A stretch of DNA of 5,410 bases from Clostridiales bacterium (GTDB lineage Bacteria; Bacillota; Clostridia; Tissierellales; Sedimentibacteraceae): NCBI GenBank assembly GCA_003487955.1, contig DNNJ01000217.1, positions 1-5,410 on the forward strand. The letters are read 5' to 3'. The notes beneath the pieces are model-generated. The model did not search any database and was not told the DNA's origin. It saw only the letters and a list, made by a program, of their open reading frames with translations. A program made the position numbers and the translations under genes. How positions within the stretch are numbered: position 1 is the first letter of the stretch; the number at the start of each line of letters is the position of its first letter. This document shows, piece by piece, positions 1 through 5,410 of this stretch.

Positions 1-530
1 GGAAGACCATATTTATAGCCGAATGACACTATGGTTATGTTTAGATTGTATGATATGCTGCCTTTCACAAAAATATTTAAAAGCTCTTCCTTAAGTCTCC
101 CGAGTGTCATGTTGGTGGTATCTATTATATAATCGGACTTCCTTTTTACTTCTTCCAATCTGTTTCTTTCTTCCAAGATTCCTTCAATTATAGTCCCGTT
201 TGCAGATAAAGGATGAGGTCTTCTTTGTTCTTTAAACCTTTTGATCAAGTCATCATCGGAGGCATCGAGAAAAAGTATCCGATATTCAATTCCCTTTTTT
301 TTCAGCTCTTCCAAGCTGTTGAACAAATCCTTAAAAAATATTCCTCCTCTTATGTCCGCAACAACTGCTACTTTATTTACATCCATTGATGAACTTTTGC
401 ATAGCTCGGCAAAATTAGGAAGCAAAGCAGGAGGCAGATTATCCATACAATAATAGTTTATATCTTCAAGAACTCTGATTGCCTGGCTCTTTCCTGCGCC
501 GGACATACCTGTAATAATTACTAATTCCAT
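1..530 (-). CDS. rapZ: RapZ/YvcJ-family nucleotide-binding protein, N-terminal part (runs off the left edge)
   Basis: About 177 residues are visible of a protein usually near 285-290 residues; the C-terminal part lies outside the window. The N-terminal P-loop domain starts at once, with the Walker A motif GMSGAGKS at residues 8-15. A DIRGG segment at 59-63 is a likely Walker B region, and the family signature RRPHPL is at 103-108. The last visible residues, SFGYKYGLP, are the conserved opening of the C-terminal domain. The family binds and hydrolyses ATP/GTP. In E. coli RapZ is an RNase E adaptor that senses glucosamine-6-phosphate by controlling GlmZ/GlmY small RNAs. In Gram-positives (YvcJ) the target is less clear and no GlmZ pathway is expected, so the precise role here is inference. 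The start ATG is decided by a perfect AGGAGG five bases upstream that abuts the stop codon of the PHP gene. In Firmicutes, yvcK and whiA usually follow. Confidence 0.95.
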   Translation of the reverse strand, partial: MELVIITGMSGAGKSQAIRVLEDINYYCMDNLPPALLPNFAELCKSSSMDVNKVAVVADIRGGIFFKDLFNSLEELKKKGIEYRILFLDASDDDLIKRFKEQRRPHPLSANGTIIEGILEERNRLEEVKRKSDYIIDTTNMTLGRLKEELLNIFVKGSISYNLNITIVSFGYKYGL

Positions 531-544
531 ATGCTCCTCCTTCA
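531..544 (-). promoter_or_regulatory. Stop codon / Shine-Dalgarno junction between the PHP gene and rapZ
   Basis: Read on the minus strand, the PHP stop codon TGA (544-542) runs directly into AGGAGG (541-536), followed by AGCAT and the rapZ ATG at 530. The site is an unusually strong ribosome binding site. Its position against the stop codon suggests translational coupling, because ribosomes ending on the PHP gene would lie over the rapZ start. It also fixes the rapZ start codon. Confidence 0.85.
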
Positions 545-1282
545 ATTTTCCAAATTAACAATTCGATTTAGCTCAATACCCGAGCTTTCTGCAGCTCTCA
601 GTGCATTTTCACAGCGCCCCACATTGTCTTTAATGTGGGAATCGCTGTTTATTACAAATTGTACATTGTATTTTGATGCTGTTATGAGCTCATCTTTGTT
701 TAAGTGCCCGTGACTGTTGTTTATTTCAAGCAAAGTATTTGTCTTTTCTGCTGTTTGTGCAATTCTATCAATATTAAGCGGTATTTTATCTCCCGGATGA
801 GTTAAAATGTCAATCTTATATTTATTCATGGCATTTATAACTGCATCAGTGTTTTTTTCAACCATTTCACCGTAAAGTTTTCTATTGTTTTTAGCTATTT
901 GATTTTTAACTATGAAATTCCAAAAGTCACTTGCCGATGAAAATAAAGCTGCCAAGTGAAAGCCGCATAAAATTATATCACAATGCTTCATTATTTCACT
1001 GTCGATATCTGTAGTTCCGTTATAATCCAGTATGTTTGCTTCAACACCGTACAATATTTTCAGATTCGGGTATTTTTTTCTCGTTTCCACCACAATATTC
1101 TTGGCTTCACTTATCAAGTTTCTTTTAATGCCAAACATATAGTGAGCTGGCCCATGGTCAGTGATGGCTATTTCCTCCAATCCTAATTCATAGGCTTTTC
1201 CCGCTATTTCTTCAATTGATGACTTGCCGTGTCTATTTTTTGAATATGTTGAGTGTATGTGATAATCCGCTTTTAATTTCAT
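542..1282 (-). CDS. PHP-domain metal-dependent hydrolase, YcdX-like
   Basis: A 246-residue, complete PHP-domain protein. The metal-binding motifs expected of the trinuclear YcdX/histidinol-phosphatase-like fold are all visible: HxH at H8/H10, H18 in the following loop (probably equivalent to a metal histidine of YcdX), TDHG with D42-H43, E81 in the YGVEANI strand, H109 in CGFH, H162 in LTHPG, and SDSH with D214/H216. It should therefore be an active cytoplasmic phosphoesterase, but the natural substrate is not known. A role in histidine synthesis is unlikely because no his gene is near. It overlaps the murB stop by four bases (ATGA), with an AGGAAC ribosome binding site inside the murB end, and abuts the rapZ ribosome binding site. 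The murB-PHP-rapZ order is, from memory, common in Clostridia, which suggests shared expression and perhaps a cell-envelope or sugar-phosphate link. The function is inferred only to the level of hydrolase. Confidence 0.9.
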   Translation of the reverse strand: MKLKADYHIHSTYSKNRHGKSSIEEIAGKAYELGLEEIAITDHGPAHYMFGIKRNLISEAKNIVVETRKKYPNLKILYGVEANILDYNGTTDIDSEIMKHCDIILCGFHLAALFSSASDFWNFIVKNQIAKNNRKLYGEMVEKNTDAVINAMNKYKIDILTHPGDKIPLNIDRIAQTAEKTNTLLEINNSHGHLNKDELITASKYNVQFVINSDSHIKDNVGRCENALRAAESSGIELNRIVNLEN

Positions 1283-2205
1283 AGCTTTGTTCCTACTATT
1301 TTTATCTCCGGCTCTAATTTTATTCCGAATTTGTCATATACTGTACTTATTACTATCCGCATAAGCTCCAAAACATCTTCACAACATGCATTATCGTAAC
1401 TTACGATAAAGCCGCTGTGTTTGTCTGAAACCATTGCTCCTCTGTATTGCAGCCCTTTAAGCCCAGCATCTTCAATTAATTTGGAAGCATATCCATTTGA
1501 AGGTCTTTTAAATGTGCTTCCGGCACTGGGTAAATTTAAAGGCTGCTTTGAAGTTCTCTTTTCATTAAGCTCTTTAATTTTCTCCATTATATCTTCAACT
1601 CTGCCCGGAATTAAGTCAAACTCTGCTTCAAGAACAATGTACTCCGAATCTGACAGCTTGGTATGTCTGTAGGAAAATTCCATTTCTTCATTGGAAAATT
1701 CATGAATTTTGCCGTCCATATCCATGCATTTGACCTTTGTTACTACATCCTTCATTTCCCCGCCGTAAGCTCCTGCGTTTATGGGAACTGCTCCTCCCAA
1801 ATATCCCGGTATTCCGCCGGCAAATTCAAATCCTGCCAACCCTTCCTTTGCAAAATATTTTGCCAAGGCGGACAATAGTATCCCTGCTCCTGCTTTCACC
1901 TTATTTCCGTCACGTTCAAGCTTATTGAACTTTTCTCCTATTTTCACTATTATTCCTCTAAATCCGTCATCTGAAACCAAGAGATTTGTTCCATTACCTA
2001 TTATAAAATGCTCAATTCCGTATTTTTTTATCAGCTTTAAAACTGTTTTTAAGTCTTCTGTATCTTCAGGCACTGCAAATAAGCTTGCAGGACCACCGAT
2101 TTTAAAATAAGTATGAGCTTTTAAAGGCTCATCTTTCAGCACCTCTCCCCTGAAACCCTGTGTCAATTTATCCAGCATGCGGTTGAGCTTCAATTGATAT
2201 TCCAT
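1279..2205 (-). CDS. murB: UDP-N-acetylenolpyruvoylglucosamine reductase MurB (type II)
   Basis: MurB is the cytoplasmic FAD enzyme that reduces UDP-GlcNAc-enolpyruvate to UDP-MurNAc with NADPH, the second committed step of peptidoglycan synthesis. The 308-residue length is normal. The N-terminal FAD-binding (FAD_binding_4) half has TYFKIGGPA at 32-40, GNGTNLL at 70-76 and the glycine-rich GIPGYLGGAVPINAGAYG at 131-148. The MurB C-terminal domain has SYRHT at 178-182 (R180 contacts substrate), SAGSTFKRP at 227-235 with the proton-donor serine S230, and LEPEIKIVG near the end with catalytic glutamate E300. It lacks the Tyr-loop insertion of E. coli-type enzymes, which makes it type II as in S. 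aureus. The first ATG is supported by an AAGGGTG ribosome binding site about six bases upstream. It is the first gene of its transcript, preceded by its own promoter and by the rubrerythrin terminator, and overlaps the PHP gene by four bases. Confidence 0.98.
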   Translation of the reverse strand: MEYQLKLNRMLDKLTQGFRGEVLKDEPLKAHTYFKIGGPASLFAVPEDTEDLKTVLKLIKKYGIEHFIIGNGTNLLVSDDGFRGIIVKIGEKFNKLERDGNKVKAGAGILLSALAKYFAKEGLAGFEFAGGIPGYLGGAVPINAGAYGGEMKDVVTKVKCMDMDGKIHEFSNEEMEFSYRHTKLSDSEYIVLEAEFDLIPGRVEDIMEKIKELNEKRTSKQPLNLPSAGSTFKRPSNGYASKLIEDAGLKGLQYRGAMVSDKHSGFIVSYDNACCEDVLELMRIVISTVYDKFGIKLEPEIKIVGTKL

Positions 2206-2235
2206 TATTTCACCCTTTCCTTATTAACTATGTAT

Positions 2236-2264
2236 ATTCTAACATTGAATTGATTATATTTAAA
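2236..2264 (-). promoter_or_regulatory. Predicted SigA promoter with extended -10 for murB-PHP-rapZ
   Basis: On the minus strand, a -35-like TTTAAA (2264-2259) lies 17 bases from TAGAAT (2241-2236), which is preceded by TG and one base (an extended -10, TGTTAGAAT). Transcription should start near 2229 and give a leader of roughly 24 bases before the murB ATG. The -10 matches the consensus at five of six bases and the -35 at four of six. The position, just downstream of the rubrerythrin terminator and upstream of a tight gene cluster, supports the call. No operator is evident. Confidence 0.6.
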
Positions 2265-2321
2265 GATAAATTTTCAATATGGGCGGCTTGATGATAGTAT
2301 TTAAACAATACCCCTAAGGAC

Positions 2322-2355
2322 AAAAAAATGCCATTGAATCAATGGCATTTTTTTT
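2322..2355 (-). terminator. Rho-independent terminator after rubrerythrin
   Basis: A perfect 9-bp inverted repeat, TGCCATTGA (2329-2337) and TCAATGGCA (2339-2347), is flanked by seven A on the left and eight T on the right. The minus-strand transcript therefore forms a stem ending in a U7 tract. It begins about four bases after the rubrerythrin stop codon. The A and T flanks would let it act in both directions, but no gene on the plus strand runs into it. It separates rubrerythrin from the murB transcript. Confidence 0.93.
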
Positions 2356-2359
2356 GATT

Positions 2360-2896
2360 TTAATATGGTTTTGTATATATTTGGAAATGTGCCTGAGGGT
2401 GATCACATACAGGGCATTTCTCCGGGGCTTTGGCACCAACGTGGATATGACCGCAATTGTCACACTGCCAAACAACTTCCCCTTCTCTTTTGAATACTTT
2501 TCCTGATTCAATATTATTCAAAAGTGCTAAGTATCTTTCCTCGTGAGCCTTTTCTATTGCTGCAACACCTTCAAACAAGTAAGCAATATTATTGAATCCT
2601 TCTTCTTTTGCCACTTTTGCAAAGTCTGCATACATTTCTGTCCATTCGTAATGTTCACCGTCGGCCGCGTCTTGTAAATTTACGGTTGTGTGAGCTATTC
2701 CGTCATGAAGAAGTTTGAACCATAGTTTCGCATGCTCTTTTTCATTTCTCGCTGTTTCTTCAAAGTATTTGCTGATTTGTACGTATCCGTCCTTTTTTGC
2801 CTGGCTTTGATAGTATGTGTACTTAACATGAGCCTGAGATTCTCCTGCAAAAGCAGTCATCAAATTTTGTTCTGTTTTACTTCCTTTTAATTCCAT
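2360..2896 (-). CDS. rbr: Rubrerythrin
   Basis: A 178-residue rubrerythrin, a cytoplasmic di-iron protein that reduces hydrogen peroxide with electrons passed through its own rubredoxin domain; it is a main oxidative-stress defence of strict anaerobes. The N-terminal ferritin-like four-helix domain (about 1-135) shows the diiron ligands: E19 in AGES, E52 and H55 in ARNEKEH, E84 and E87 in EWTEMY, and E115/H118 in EKAHEE. The C-terminal rubredoxin-like domain has C145/C148 in CDNCG and C161/C164 in CPVC for the single FeS4 centre, followed by the usual HPQAHFQ ending. It is slightly shorter than the 191-residue Desulfovibrio protein, as in other clostridial forms. The ATG has a strong GAGGTGG ribosome binding site five bases upstream. 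It appears to be a single-gene transcript, with a 98-base leader upstream and a strong terminator directly after the stop. In Bacillota such genes are often under PerR, but I see no convincing PerR box. Confidence 0.98.
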   Translation of the reverse strand: MELKGSKTEQNLMTAFAGESQAHVKYTYYQSQAKKDGYVQISKYFEETARNEKEHAKLWFKLLHDGIAHTTVNLQDAADGEHYEWTEMYADFAKVAKEEGFNNIAYLFEGVAAIEKAHEERYLALLNNIESGKVFKREGEVVWQCDNCGHIHVGAKAPEKCPVCDHPQAHFQIYTKPY

Positions 2897-2994
2897 ATAA
2901 CCACCTCTGTATATAAATTTATCTTATGAGAGAAGCTTGGCTTCTCCTTGATAGCTAATACCTACCATTAATCTATACCCTTTAAATTAAAATT
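2897..2994 (-). promoter_or_regulatory. Intergenic leader and probable promoter region of rubrerythrin
   Basis: This 98-base gap between the S4 gene and rubrerythrin must hold the rubrerythrin promoter if that gene is expressed separately. The best candidate on the minus strand is TTTAAA (2999-2994, overlapping the S4 gene stop codon), 16 bases, then TATAGA (2977-2972). Both hexamers match consensus at only four of six bases, so this is weak. A TATATA near 2911-2917 is too close to the ribosome binding site to be a useful -10. A 7-bp stem-loop sits between the candidate start and the gene and is listed separately. No U-rich terminator follows the S4 gene, so readthrough from prfA is also possible. 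Confidence 0.4.
2930..2946 (-). repeat. Perfect 7-bp stem-loop in the rubrerythrin leader
   Basis: GAGAAGC (2930-2936) and GCTTCTC (2940-2946) form a perfect inverted repeat around a three-base loop, about 34 bases before the rubrerythrin ATG. In the minus-strand transcript it is not followed by a U run, so it is a poor terminator for the upstream S4 gene. It could be a 5' mRNA stabilising hairpin, an operator for a dimeric regulator, or a chance palindrome; the sequence alone does not decide. Confidence 0.6.
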
Positions 2995-3240
2995 TTAAAC
3001 ATTTATTATGCTGTACATTTCCTTATATTCGTCTTTGACTGTGTGTTCCAAAAGCTTTTCTGCCTTTATTCTCATGGGCTTTGAGCCGAAAATAATATCT
3101 ATTTCATCACCGACTTCTACTTCCGTGCCGGGTTTTGCCGTCTTGCCGTTAATAAGAACTCTCCCCTGCTCGCATGCTTCTTTTGCAACGGTTCTTCTCT
3201 TAATTATGCGTGCGTTTTTTAAAAATTTATCTATTCTCAT
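2995..3240 (-). CDS. rqcP: S4-domain RNA-binding protein, RqcP (YabO/Hsp15-like) family
   Basis: An 81-residue protein that is almost entirely one S4 RNA-binding domain. It opens with MRIDKFLKNARIIKRRTVAK, followed by the EQGRVLINGKTAKPGTEV segment (24-41) and VGDEIDIIFG (43-52), all typical of RqcP/HslR. In B. subtilis RqcP joins RqcH on obstructed 50S subunits carrying peptidyl-tRNA and helps add C-terminal alanine tails that mark stalled products for decay; E. coli Hsp15 is the related heat-shock form. The ATG lies one base after the prfA stop codon, with a GAGGA ribosome binding site inside the prfA end, so the two genes should be co-translated. In many Bacillota this gene sits between hup and yabP. 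A place after prfA is, as far as I recall, less usual, so a paralogue with a shifted role remains possible. The assignment to the family is firm; the exact function is inference. Confidence 0.88.
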   Translation of the reverse strand: MRIDKFLKNARIIKRRTVAKEACEQGRVLINGKTAKPGTEVEVGDEIDIIFGSKPMRIKAEKLLEHTVKDEYKEMYSIINV

Positions 3241-3241
3241 T

Positions 3242-4315
3242 TTAATCCTCTGATATGTTTTTCAACTTTTCTGCCTGGTCTGAAGTAACAAGAGCTTCAA
3301 GCATTTCTGTTATATCGCCGTCAAGGAATGCATCAAGCTTATACAAGGTAAGACCTATCCTGTGGTCGCTTACTCTTCCCTGAGGGAAGTTGTAGGTTCT
3401 TATTCTCTCACTTCTGTCTCCTGAGCCCACCTGGCTTTTTCTTGATTGAGCCAATTCATTAGTTTGCTCCTGCAGATATTTGTCATAAAGTCTCGCCTTT
3501 AATACCTTAAAAGCTTTATCCTTGTTTTTAAGCTGAGATTTTTCATCCTGACAGGATATTACAATGCCTGTAGGAAGATGAGTAAGTCTTACGGCAGAGT
3601 CAGTTGTATTTACAGACTGTCCTCCGTTTCCTGAAGAGCGGAAAACATCAACCTTTACATCATTTGGATTTATTTCAATATCAATATCATCTGCTTCAGG
3701 CAGCACTGCCACGGTTGCAGATGAAGTGTGAATTCTACCGCTGGATTCTGTATCCGGAACCCTCTGAACCCTGTGAACGCCGCTTTCATATTTAAGTTTT
3801 GAGTATGCTCCCTTTCCTTTAATAGAGAAAATAACTTCCTTGTAACCGCCTATTCCTTGGTCATTTACTGTTATGAATTCAGTTTTCCATCCTTTTCTTT
3901 CCGCATATCTTAAATACATGCGGAGTAAATCCCCTGCAAATAATCCTGCTTCATCACCGCCTACCCCTGCTCTTATTTCAACAATTACATCCTTGTCATC
4001 GTTTGGGTCTGTTGGCAGAAGCAGGACTTTTATGTCATTTTCCAGCTCTTCTTCTTTAGCAGTTAATTCCTTGATTTCTTCTTTTACCATTTCCTTAAAG
4101 TCATCATCTAATTTTTCCCTCAGCATTTCTTTGGATTCTTCAAGCTGATTTTTTACTTCCATATACTCATTGTATTTAAGCACAACCGGTTCAAGCTGTG
4201 CCTGCTCCTTCATAAGCTTTTGCAGCTTCTGTGAATCGCTTAAGGTGTCAGGATCAGAAAGCTTTTCACTTAATTCTATATATTTATCTTTTAATGCGTC
4301 TAATTTTTCTAACAT
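3242..4315 (-). CDS. prfA: Peptide chain release factor 1 (RF1)
   Basis: RF1 reads UAA and UAG in the ribosomal A site and triggers release of the finished protein. The 357-residue length is standard. After an N-terminal coiled-coil-rich domain (about 1-105), the PCRF region carries RAGVGGDEA (115-123). The codon-reading tripeptide is PDT at 187-189 in [14 protein letters not shown]; PxT marks RF1 and separates it from RF2, which has SPF. The catalytic GGQ is at 231-233, and Q233 is the residue methylated by PrmC, whose gene lies just upstream. [20 protein letters not shown] (296-315) is the conserved C-terminal block. There is no internal frameshift, as expected since RF1 lacks the RF2 autoregulatory slip. 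The ATG is supported by a GAGAGGA ribosome binding site about six bases upstream. A 130-base spacer containing a palindromic repeat separates it from prmC; the S4 gene follows after one base. Confidence 0.99.
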   Translation of the reverse strand: MLEKLDALKDKYIELSEKLSDPDTLSDSQKLQKLMKEQAQLEPVVLKYNEYMEVKNQLEESKEMLREKLDDDFKEMVKEEIKELTAKEEELENDIKVLLLPTDPNDDKDVIVEIRAGVGGDEAGLFAGDLLRMYLRYAERKGWKTEFITVNDQGIGGYKEVIFSIKGKGAYSKLKYESGVHRVQRVPDTESSGRIHTSSATVAVLPEADDIDIEINPNDVKVDVFRSSGNGGQSVNTTDSAVRLTHLPTGIVISCQDEKSQLKNKDKAFKVLKARLYDKYLQEQTNELAQSRKSQVGSGDRSERIRTYNFPQGRVSDHRIGLTLYKLDAFLDGDITEMLEALVTSDQAEKLKNISED

Positions 4316-4346
4316 TTTTATTCCTCTCTCATTTCTTAGTTATATG

Positions 4347-4374
4347 CTTATAACATTTGGGGACATTCCTTCAA
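4347..4374 (-). promoter_or_regulatory. Candidate promoter for prfA formed partly by the repeat
   Basis: On the minus strand TTGAAG (4374-4369) is followed, after 16 bases, by TATAAG (4352-4347). The latter is preceded by TG plus one base, giving an extended -10 (TGTTATAAG). Predicted start is near 4340, leaving about 25 bases to the prfA ATG. The -35 hexamer is part of an arm of the inverted repeat, while the -10 lies just outside it. The -10 box also overlaps a small inverted repeat, GTTATA (4339-4344) and TATAAC (4349-4354). This is a prediction from consensus matches only. Confidence 0.45.
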
Positions 4375-4418
4375 GAGCTATCCCACAAAGAGTCACCCGA
4401 CTTTGAAGGTGTGTCCCC
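4359..4418. repeat. REP-like palindromic element (GGGGACA...TGTCCCC) between prmC and prfA
   Basis: The outer arms GGGGACA (4359-4365) and TGTCCCC (4412-4418) are perfect complements. Inside them, after a two-base mismatch step, CCTTCAA (4368-4374) pairs with TTGAAGG (4403-4409). Together they give a 14-bp interrupted stem around a 28-base centre. The centre itself holds AGTC-ACCC-GACT (4391-4402), a 4-bp mini-hairpin. The G4-ACA / TGT-C4 ends resemble dispersed clostridial palindromes that are moved or maintained by IS200-like REP-associated tyrosine transposases; that link is from memory and similarity, not shown here. No transposase gene and no obvious target duplication is present, so this would be a non-autonomous copy. 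There is no U run, so it is not a standard terminator, though the strong fold could still attenuate transcription or protect the prmC 3' end. Confidence 0.7.
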
Positions 4419-4445
4419 ATACCTCTATTGCTCGAACATATGGGG
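4415..4445. repeat. Second inverted repeat CCCCATA / TATGGGG next to the prmC stop codon
   Basis: CCCCATA (4415-4421) and TATGGGG (4439-4445) are perfect 7-bp complements with a 17-base spacer. The left arm shares its C run with the outer arm of the REP-like element, so the two folds exclude each other. The right arm ends one base before the prmC stop codon. The sequence AACATATGGGG (4435-4445) also nearly repeats AACATTTGGGG (4352-4362), so the whole 4352-4445 segment may be one composite element. No U tract follows on either strand. Confidence 0.55.
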
Positions 4446-5300
4446 TTAGGTCATACCTGCTAATACTCTATCCTTCCCGGATAGGTCTTGATATGCTTTA
4501 ATCTCTTTAAACAATTTTAAATTTCCAAAAATTTTTTCAACTGAATTTTTTTGTTCGCATCCTATTTCCACAACTAAAGCTCCATTCTTTTCATGGAGTT
4601 TTGCAAATAACTCCACAATACGTCTGTAATACTCCAAACCGTCCCATCCTCCATCCAAAGCTGTCCTTGGCTCATAAACAGAAACCTCTTCCTGAAGTGA
4701 GCTGATTGTATCTCTTTCAATATATGGAGGATTTGAGACTATAATATGAAATTTTTCATCTATAATATCTTCAAAAATATTTCCTTTTATAACCCTTATA
4801 TTATTAAGAGCGTGTTTTTTTATATTAATATTTGTTGTTTCAACTGATTTTTGGCTTATGTCTATTGCAGTAACAAATGAGTTTTTTAAATAATATGCAA
4901 GGCTTATTGCGATGGCTCCGCTTCCTGTTCCCAAATCAAGTATTTTAATCTTTTGATTATTATACTTATCTTTTGCCATATTTATTACAGTTTCAACCAA
5001 TGTTTCTGTATCGGGCCTCGGTATCAAAACACCTTCCTGCACGTAAAAGTCCAAGCCCATAAATTCCTGTGAATTTGTTATATATTGCAGCGGGTAACCT
5101 TCATTTCGCTTTGCAGCCAGTTTATAAAACTTATCTTCAATATCTTGGCTGATTTCCGTCTTTCTGTTAAGGTGCAGATAAATTCTGTCCTTTTGTAGAA
5201 GATAACATAAAATAAGCTCAACATCAAGCTTGGGCGAATTGTATTCCCTTTGTTTTATTATATCAATACCATCTTTCACCAATTTTTCGATTGTTACCAT
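4446..5300 (-). CDS. prmC: Release factor glutamine N5-methyltransferase PrmC (HemK)
   Basis: PrmC uses S-adenosylmethionine to methylate the glutamine of the GGQ motif in RF1 and RF2, which raises their release activity. The 284-residue length is normal. A helical N-terminal substrate-binding domain (about 1-80) leads into FYVQEGVLIPRPDTE, with the LIPRPDTE motif at 92-99. The Rossmann methyltransferase domain has SAM motif I at 122-131 (DLGTGSGAIA), an acidic loop AIDIS at 145-149 for the SAM ribose, and the catalytic NPPY at 190-193, which binds the glutamine amide. YEPRTALDGG (209-218) and DLSGKDRVL (272-280) are further PrmC signatures. The start codon overlaps the end of the upstream DUF1385 gene by seven bases, with a GGCGGAG ribosome binding site in that gene, so translation is probably coupled. 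Its substrate gene prfA follows after a 130-base spacer. Confidence 0.98.
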   Translation of the reverse strand: MVTIEKLVKDGIDIIKQREYNSPKLDVELILCYLLQKDRIYLHLNRKTEISQDIEDKFYKLAAKRNEGYPLQYITNSQEFMGLDFYVQEGVLIPRPDTETLVETVINMAKDKYNNQKIKILDLGTGSGAIAISLAYYLKNSFVTAIDISQKSVETTNINIKKHALNNIRVIKGNIFEDIIDEKFHIIVSNPPYIERDTISSLQEEVSVYEPRTALDGGWDGLEYYRRIVELFAKLHEKNGALVVEIGCEQKNSVEKIFGNLKLFKEIKAYQDLSGKDRVLAGMT

Positions 5301-5410
5301 CTATCATCTTCTCCGCCTTGGGGAATCACCTTTTTCATTGCTGCTATTGCAACTTCCATCATTGAATCATCCGGTTCTTTTGTGGTAATCTTTTGAATAA
5401 AAAATCCCGG
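5294..5410 (-). CDS. DUF1385 (YqhQ-like) protein, C-terminal 38 residues (runs off the right edge)
   Basis: Only the tail is visible: 38 codons and a TAA stop in the frame that begins at the window edge. The segment PGFFIQKITTKEPDDSMMEV, followed by AIAAMKKVIP, matches the conserved C-terminal end of DUF1385 proteins such as B. subtilis YqhQ (in which L-Q-x-x-T-T-x-E-P-D-D precedes a short helix). These are polytopic membrane proteins of unclear function, normally near 300 residues, so most of the gene lies beyond the window. DUF1385 genes directly upstream of prmC-prfA are common in Clostridia, which supports the call. The stop codon lies inside the first codons of prmC (seven-base overlap, ATGGTAA), so the two share a transcript. 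No frameshift is visible in the short piece. Confidence 0.8.
   Translation of the reverse strand, partial: PGFFIQKITTKEPDDSMMEVAIAAMKKVIPQGGEDDRW

Noticed and set aside
1781..2110. A 109-codon open frame on the plus strand
   Set aside because: It is antisense to the conserved FAD-binding part of murB, has low-complexity composition (Pro/Ser/Phe rich) and no recognisable domain; it is a shadow of the real gene.
2244..2278. ATTGAA / TTCAAT inverted repeat around the murB -35
   Set aside because: A 6-bp match over a 23-base gap in very AT-rich DNA is expected by chance; no further symmetry supports an operator.
2254..2279. TTGAAA followed by TATAAT upstream of murB
   Set aside because: Both hexamers look good but are only 13 bases apart, too close for a SigA promoter; the TTTAAA-17-TGTTAGAAT pair fits better.
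2314..2511. A 65-codon minus-strand open frame spanning the end of rubrerythrin and the terminator
   Set aside because: It lies in another frame of the rubredoxin domain and reads through the terminator hairpin; the overlapping rubrerythrin frame is unambiguous.
3749..3757. PDT in place of the E. coli PAT codon-reading tripeptide in RF1
   Set aside because: The middle residue varies in RF1 (A, V, E and D types occur); P and T are kept, so this is not evidence for altered stop-codon reading.
3873..4148. A 91-codon serine-rich open frame on the plus strand
   Set aside because: It is antisense to the coiled-coil part of prfA. Its serine runs arise from complements of the prfA lysine and glutamate codons' neighbours rather than from a real protein.
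4316..4445. The prmC-prfA spacer as an intrinsic terminator or riboswitch
   Set aside because: Neither inverted repeat is followed by a U tract on the minus strand, and I recognise no conserved riboswitch core; a repeat element explains the symmetry better.
1..5410. CRISPR arrays, tRNA/rRNA genes, prophage or transposase genes
   Set aside because: No regularly spaced direct repeats, tRNA-like cloverleaf, rRNA core sequence or mobile-element protein was seen; nearly all of the window is filled by conserved housekeeping genes.

Overview
This window looks like chromosomal DNA from a low-GC Gram-positive anaerobe, most likely in Clostridia or Tissierellia (Bacillota). The evidence is the AT-rich sequence, strong AGGAGG-type ribosome binding sites, a rubrerythrin (typical of anaerobes), an RqcP-type S4 protein, and two gene neighbourhoods that I recall as common in Clostridia: DUF1385-prmC-prfA and murB-PHP-rapZ. 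The genus cannot be named from what is visible. All eight genes lie on the minus strand, so transcription runs from high to low coordinates.

In transcription order, the first block (5410 to 2995) concerns translation termination and ribosome quality control. It holds the C-terminal tail of a DUF1385 membrane protein, prmC (methylates release factors), prfA (release factor 1, the substrate of PrmC) and a small S4-domain protein of the RqcP/YabO family. The first two genes overlap, and prfA and the S4 gene are one base apart. The only break is a 130-base spacer between prmC and prfA. It holds a long GGGGACA...TGTCCCC inverted repeat that resembles clostridial dispersed palindromic (REP-like) elements and may supply a promoter for prfA.

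The second block (about 2994 to 2322) is a single rubrerythrin gene with a 98-base leader containing a perfect 7-bp stem-loop. It is closed by a very clear intrinsic terminator that starts a few bases after the stop codon.

The third block (about 2264 to 1, running off the left edge) starts at an extended -10 promoter. It encodes MurB (peptidoglycan precursor synthesis), a PHP-domain metal-dependent hydrolase and the N-terminal part of RapZ/YvcJ. These genes are tightly coupled by an ATGA overlap and by a stop codon abutting the next Shine-Dalgarno.

Most of the window is well-conserved core genome. I found no phage, CRISPR, transposase gene, tRNA or rRNA. The unexplained parts are the palindromic repeat between prmC and prfA, the promoter it may have created, the rqcP-like gene next to prfA, and the rubrerythrin leader.
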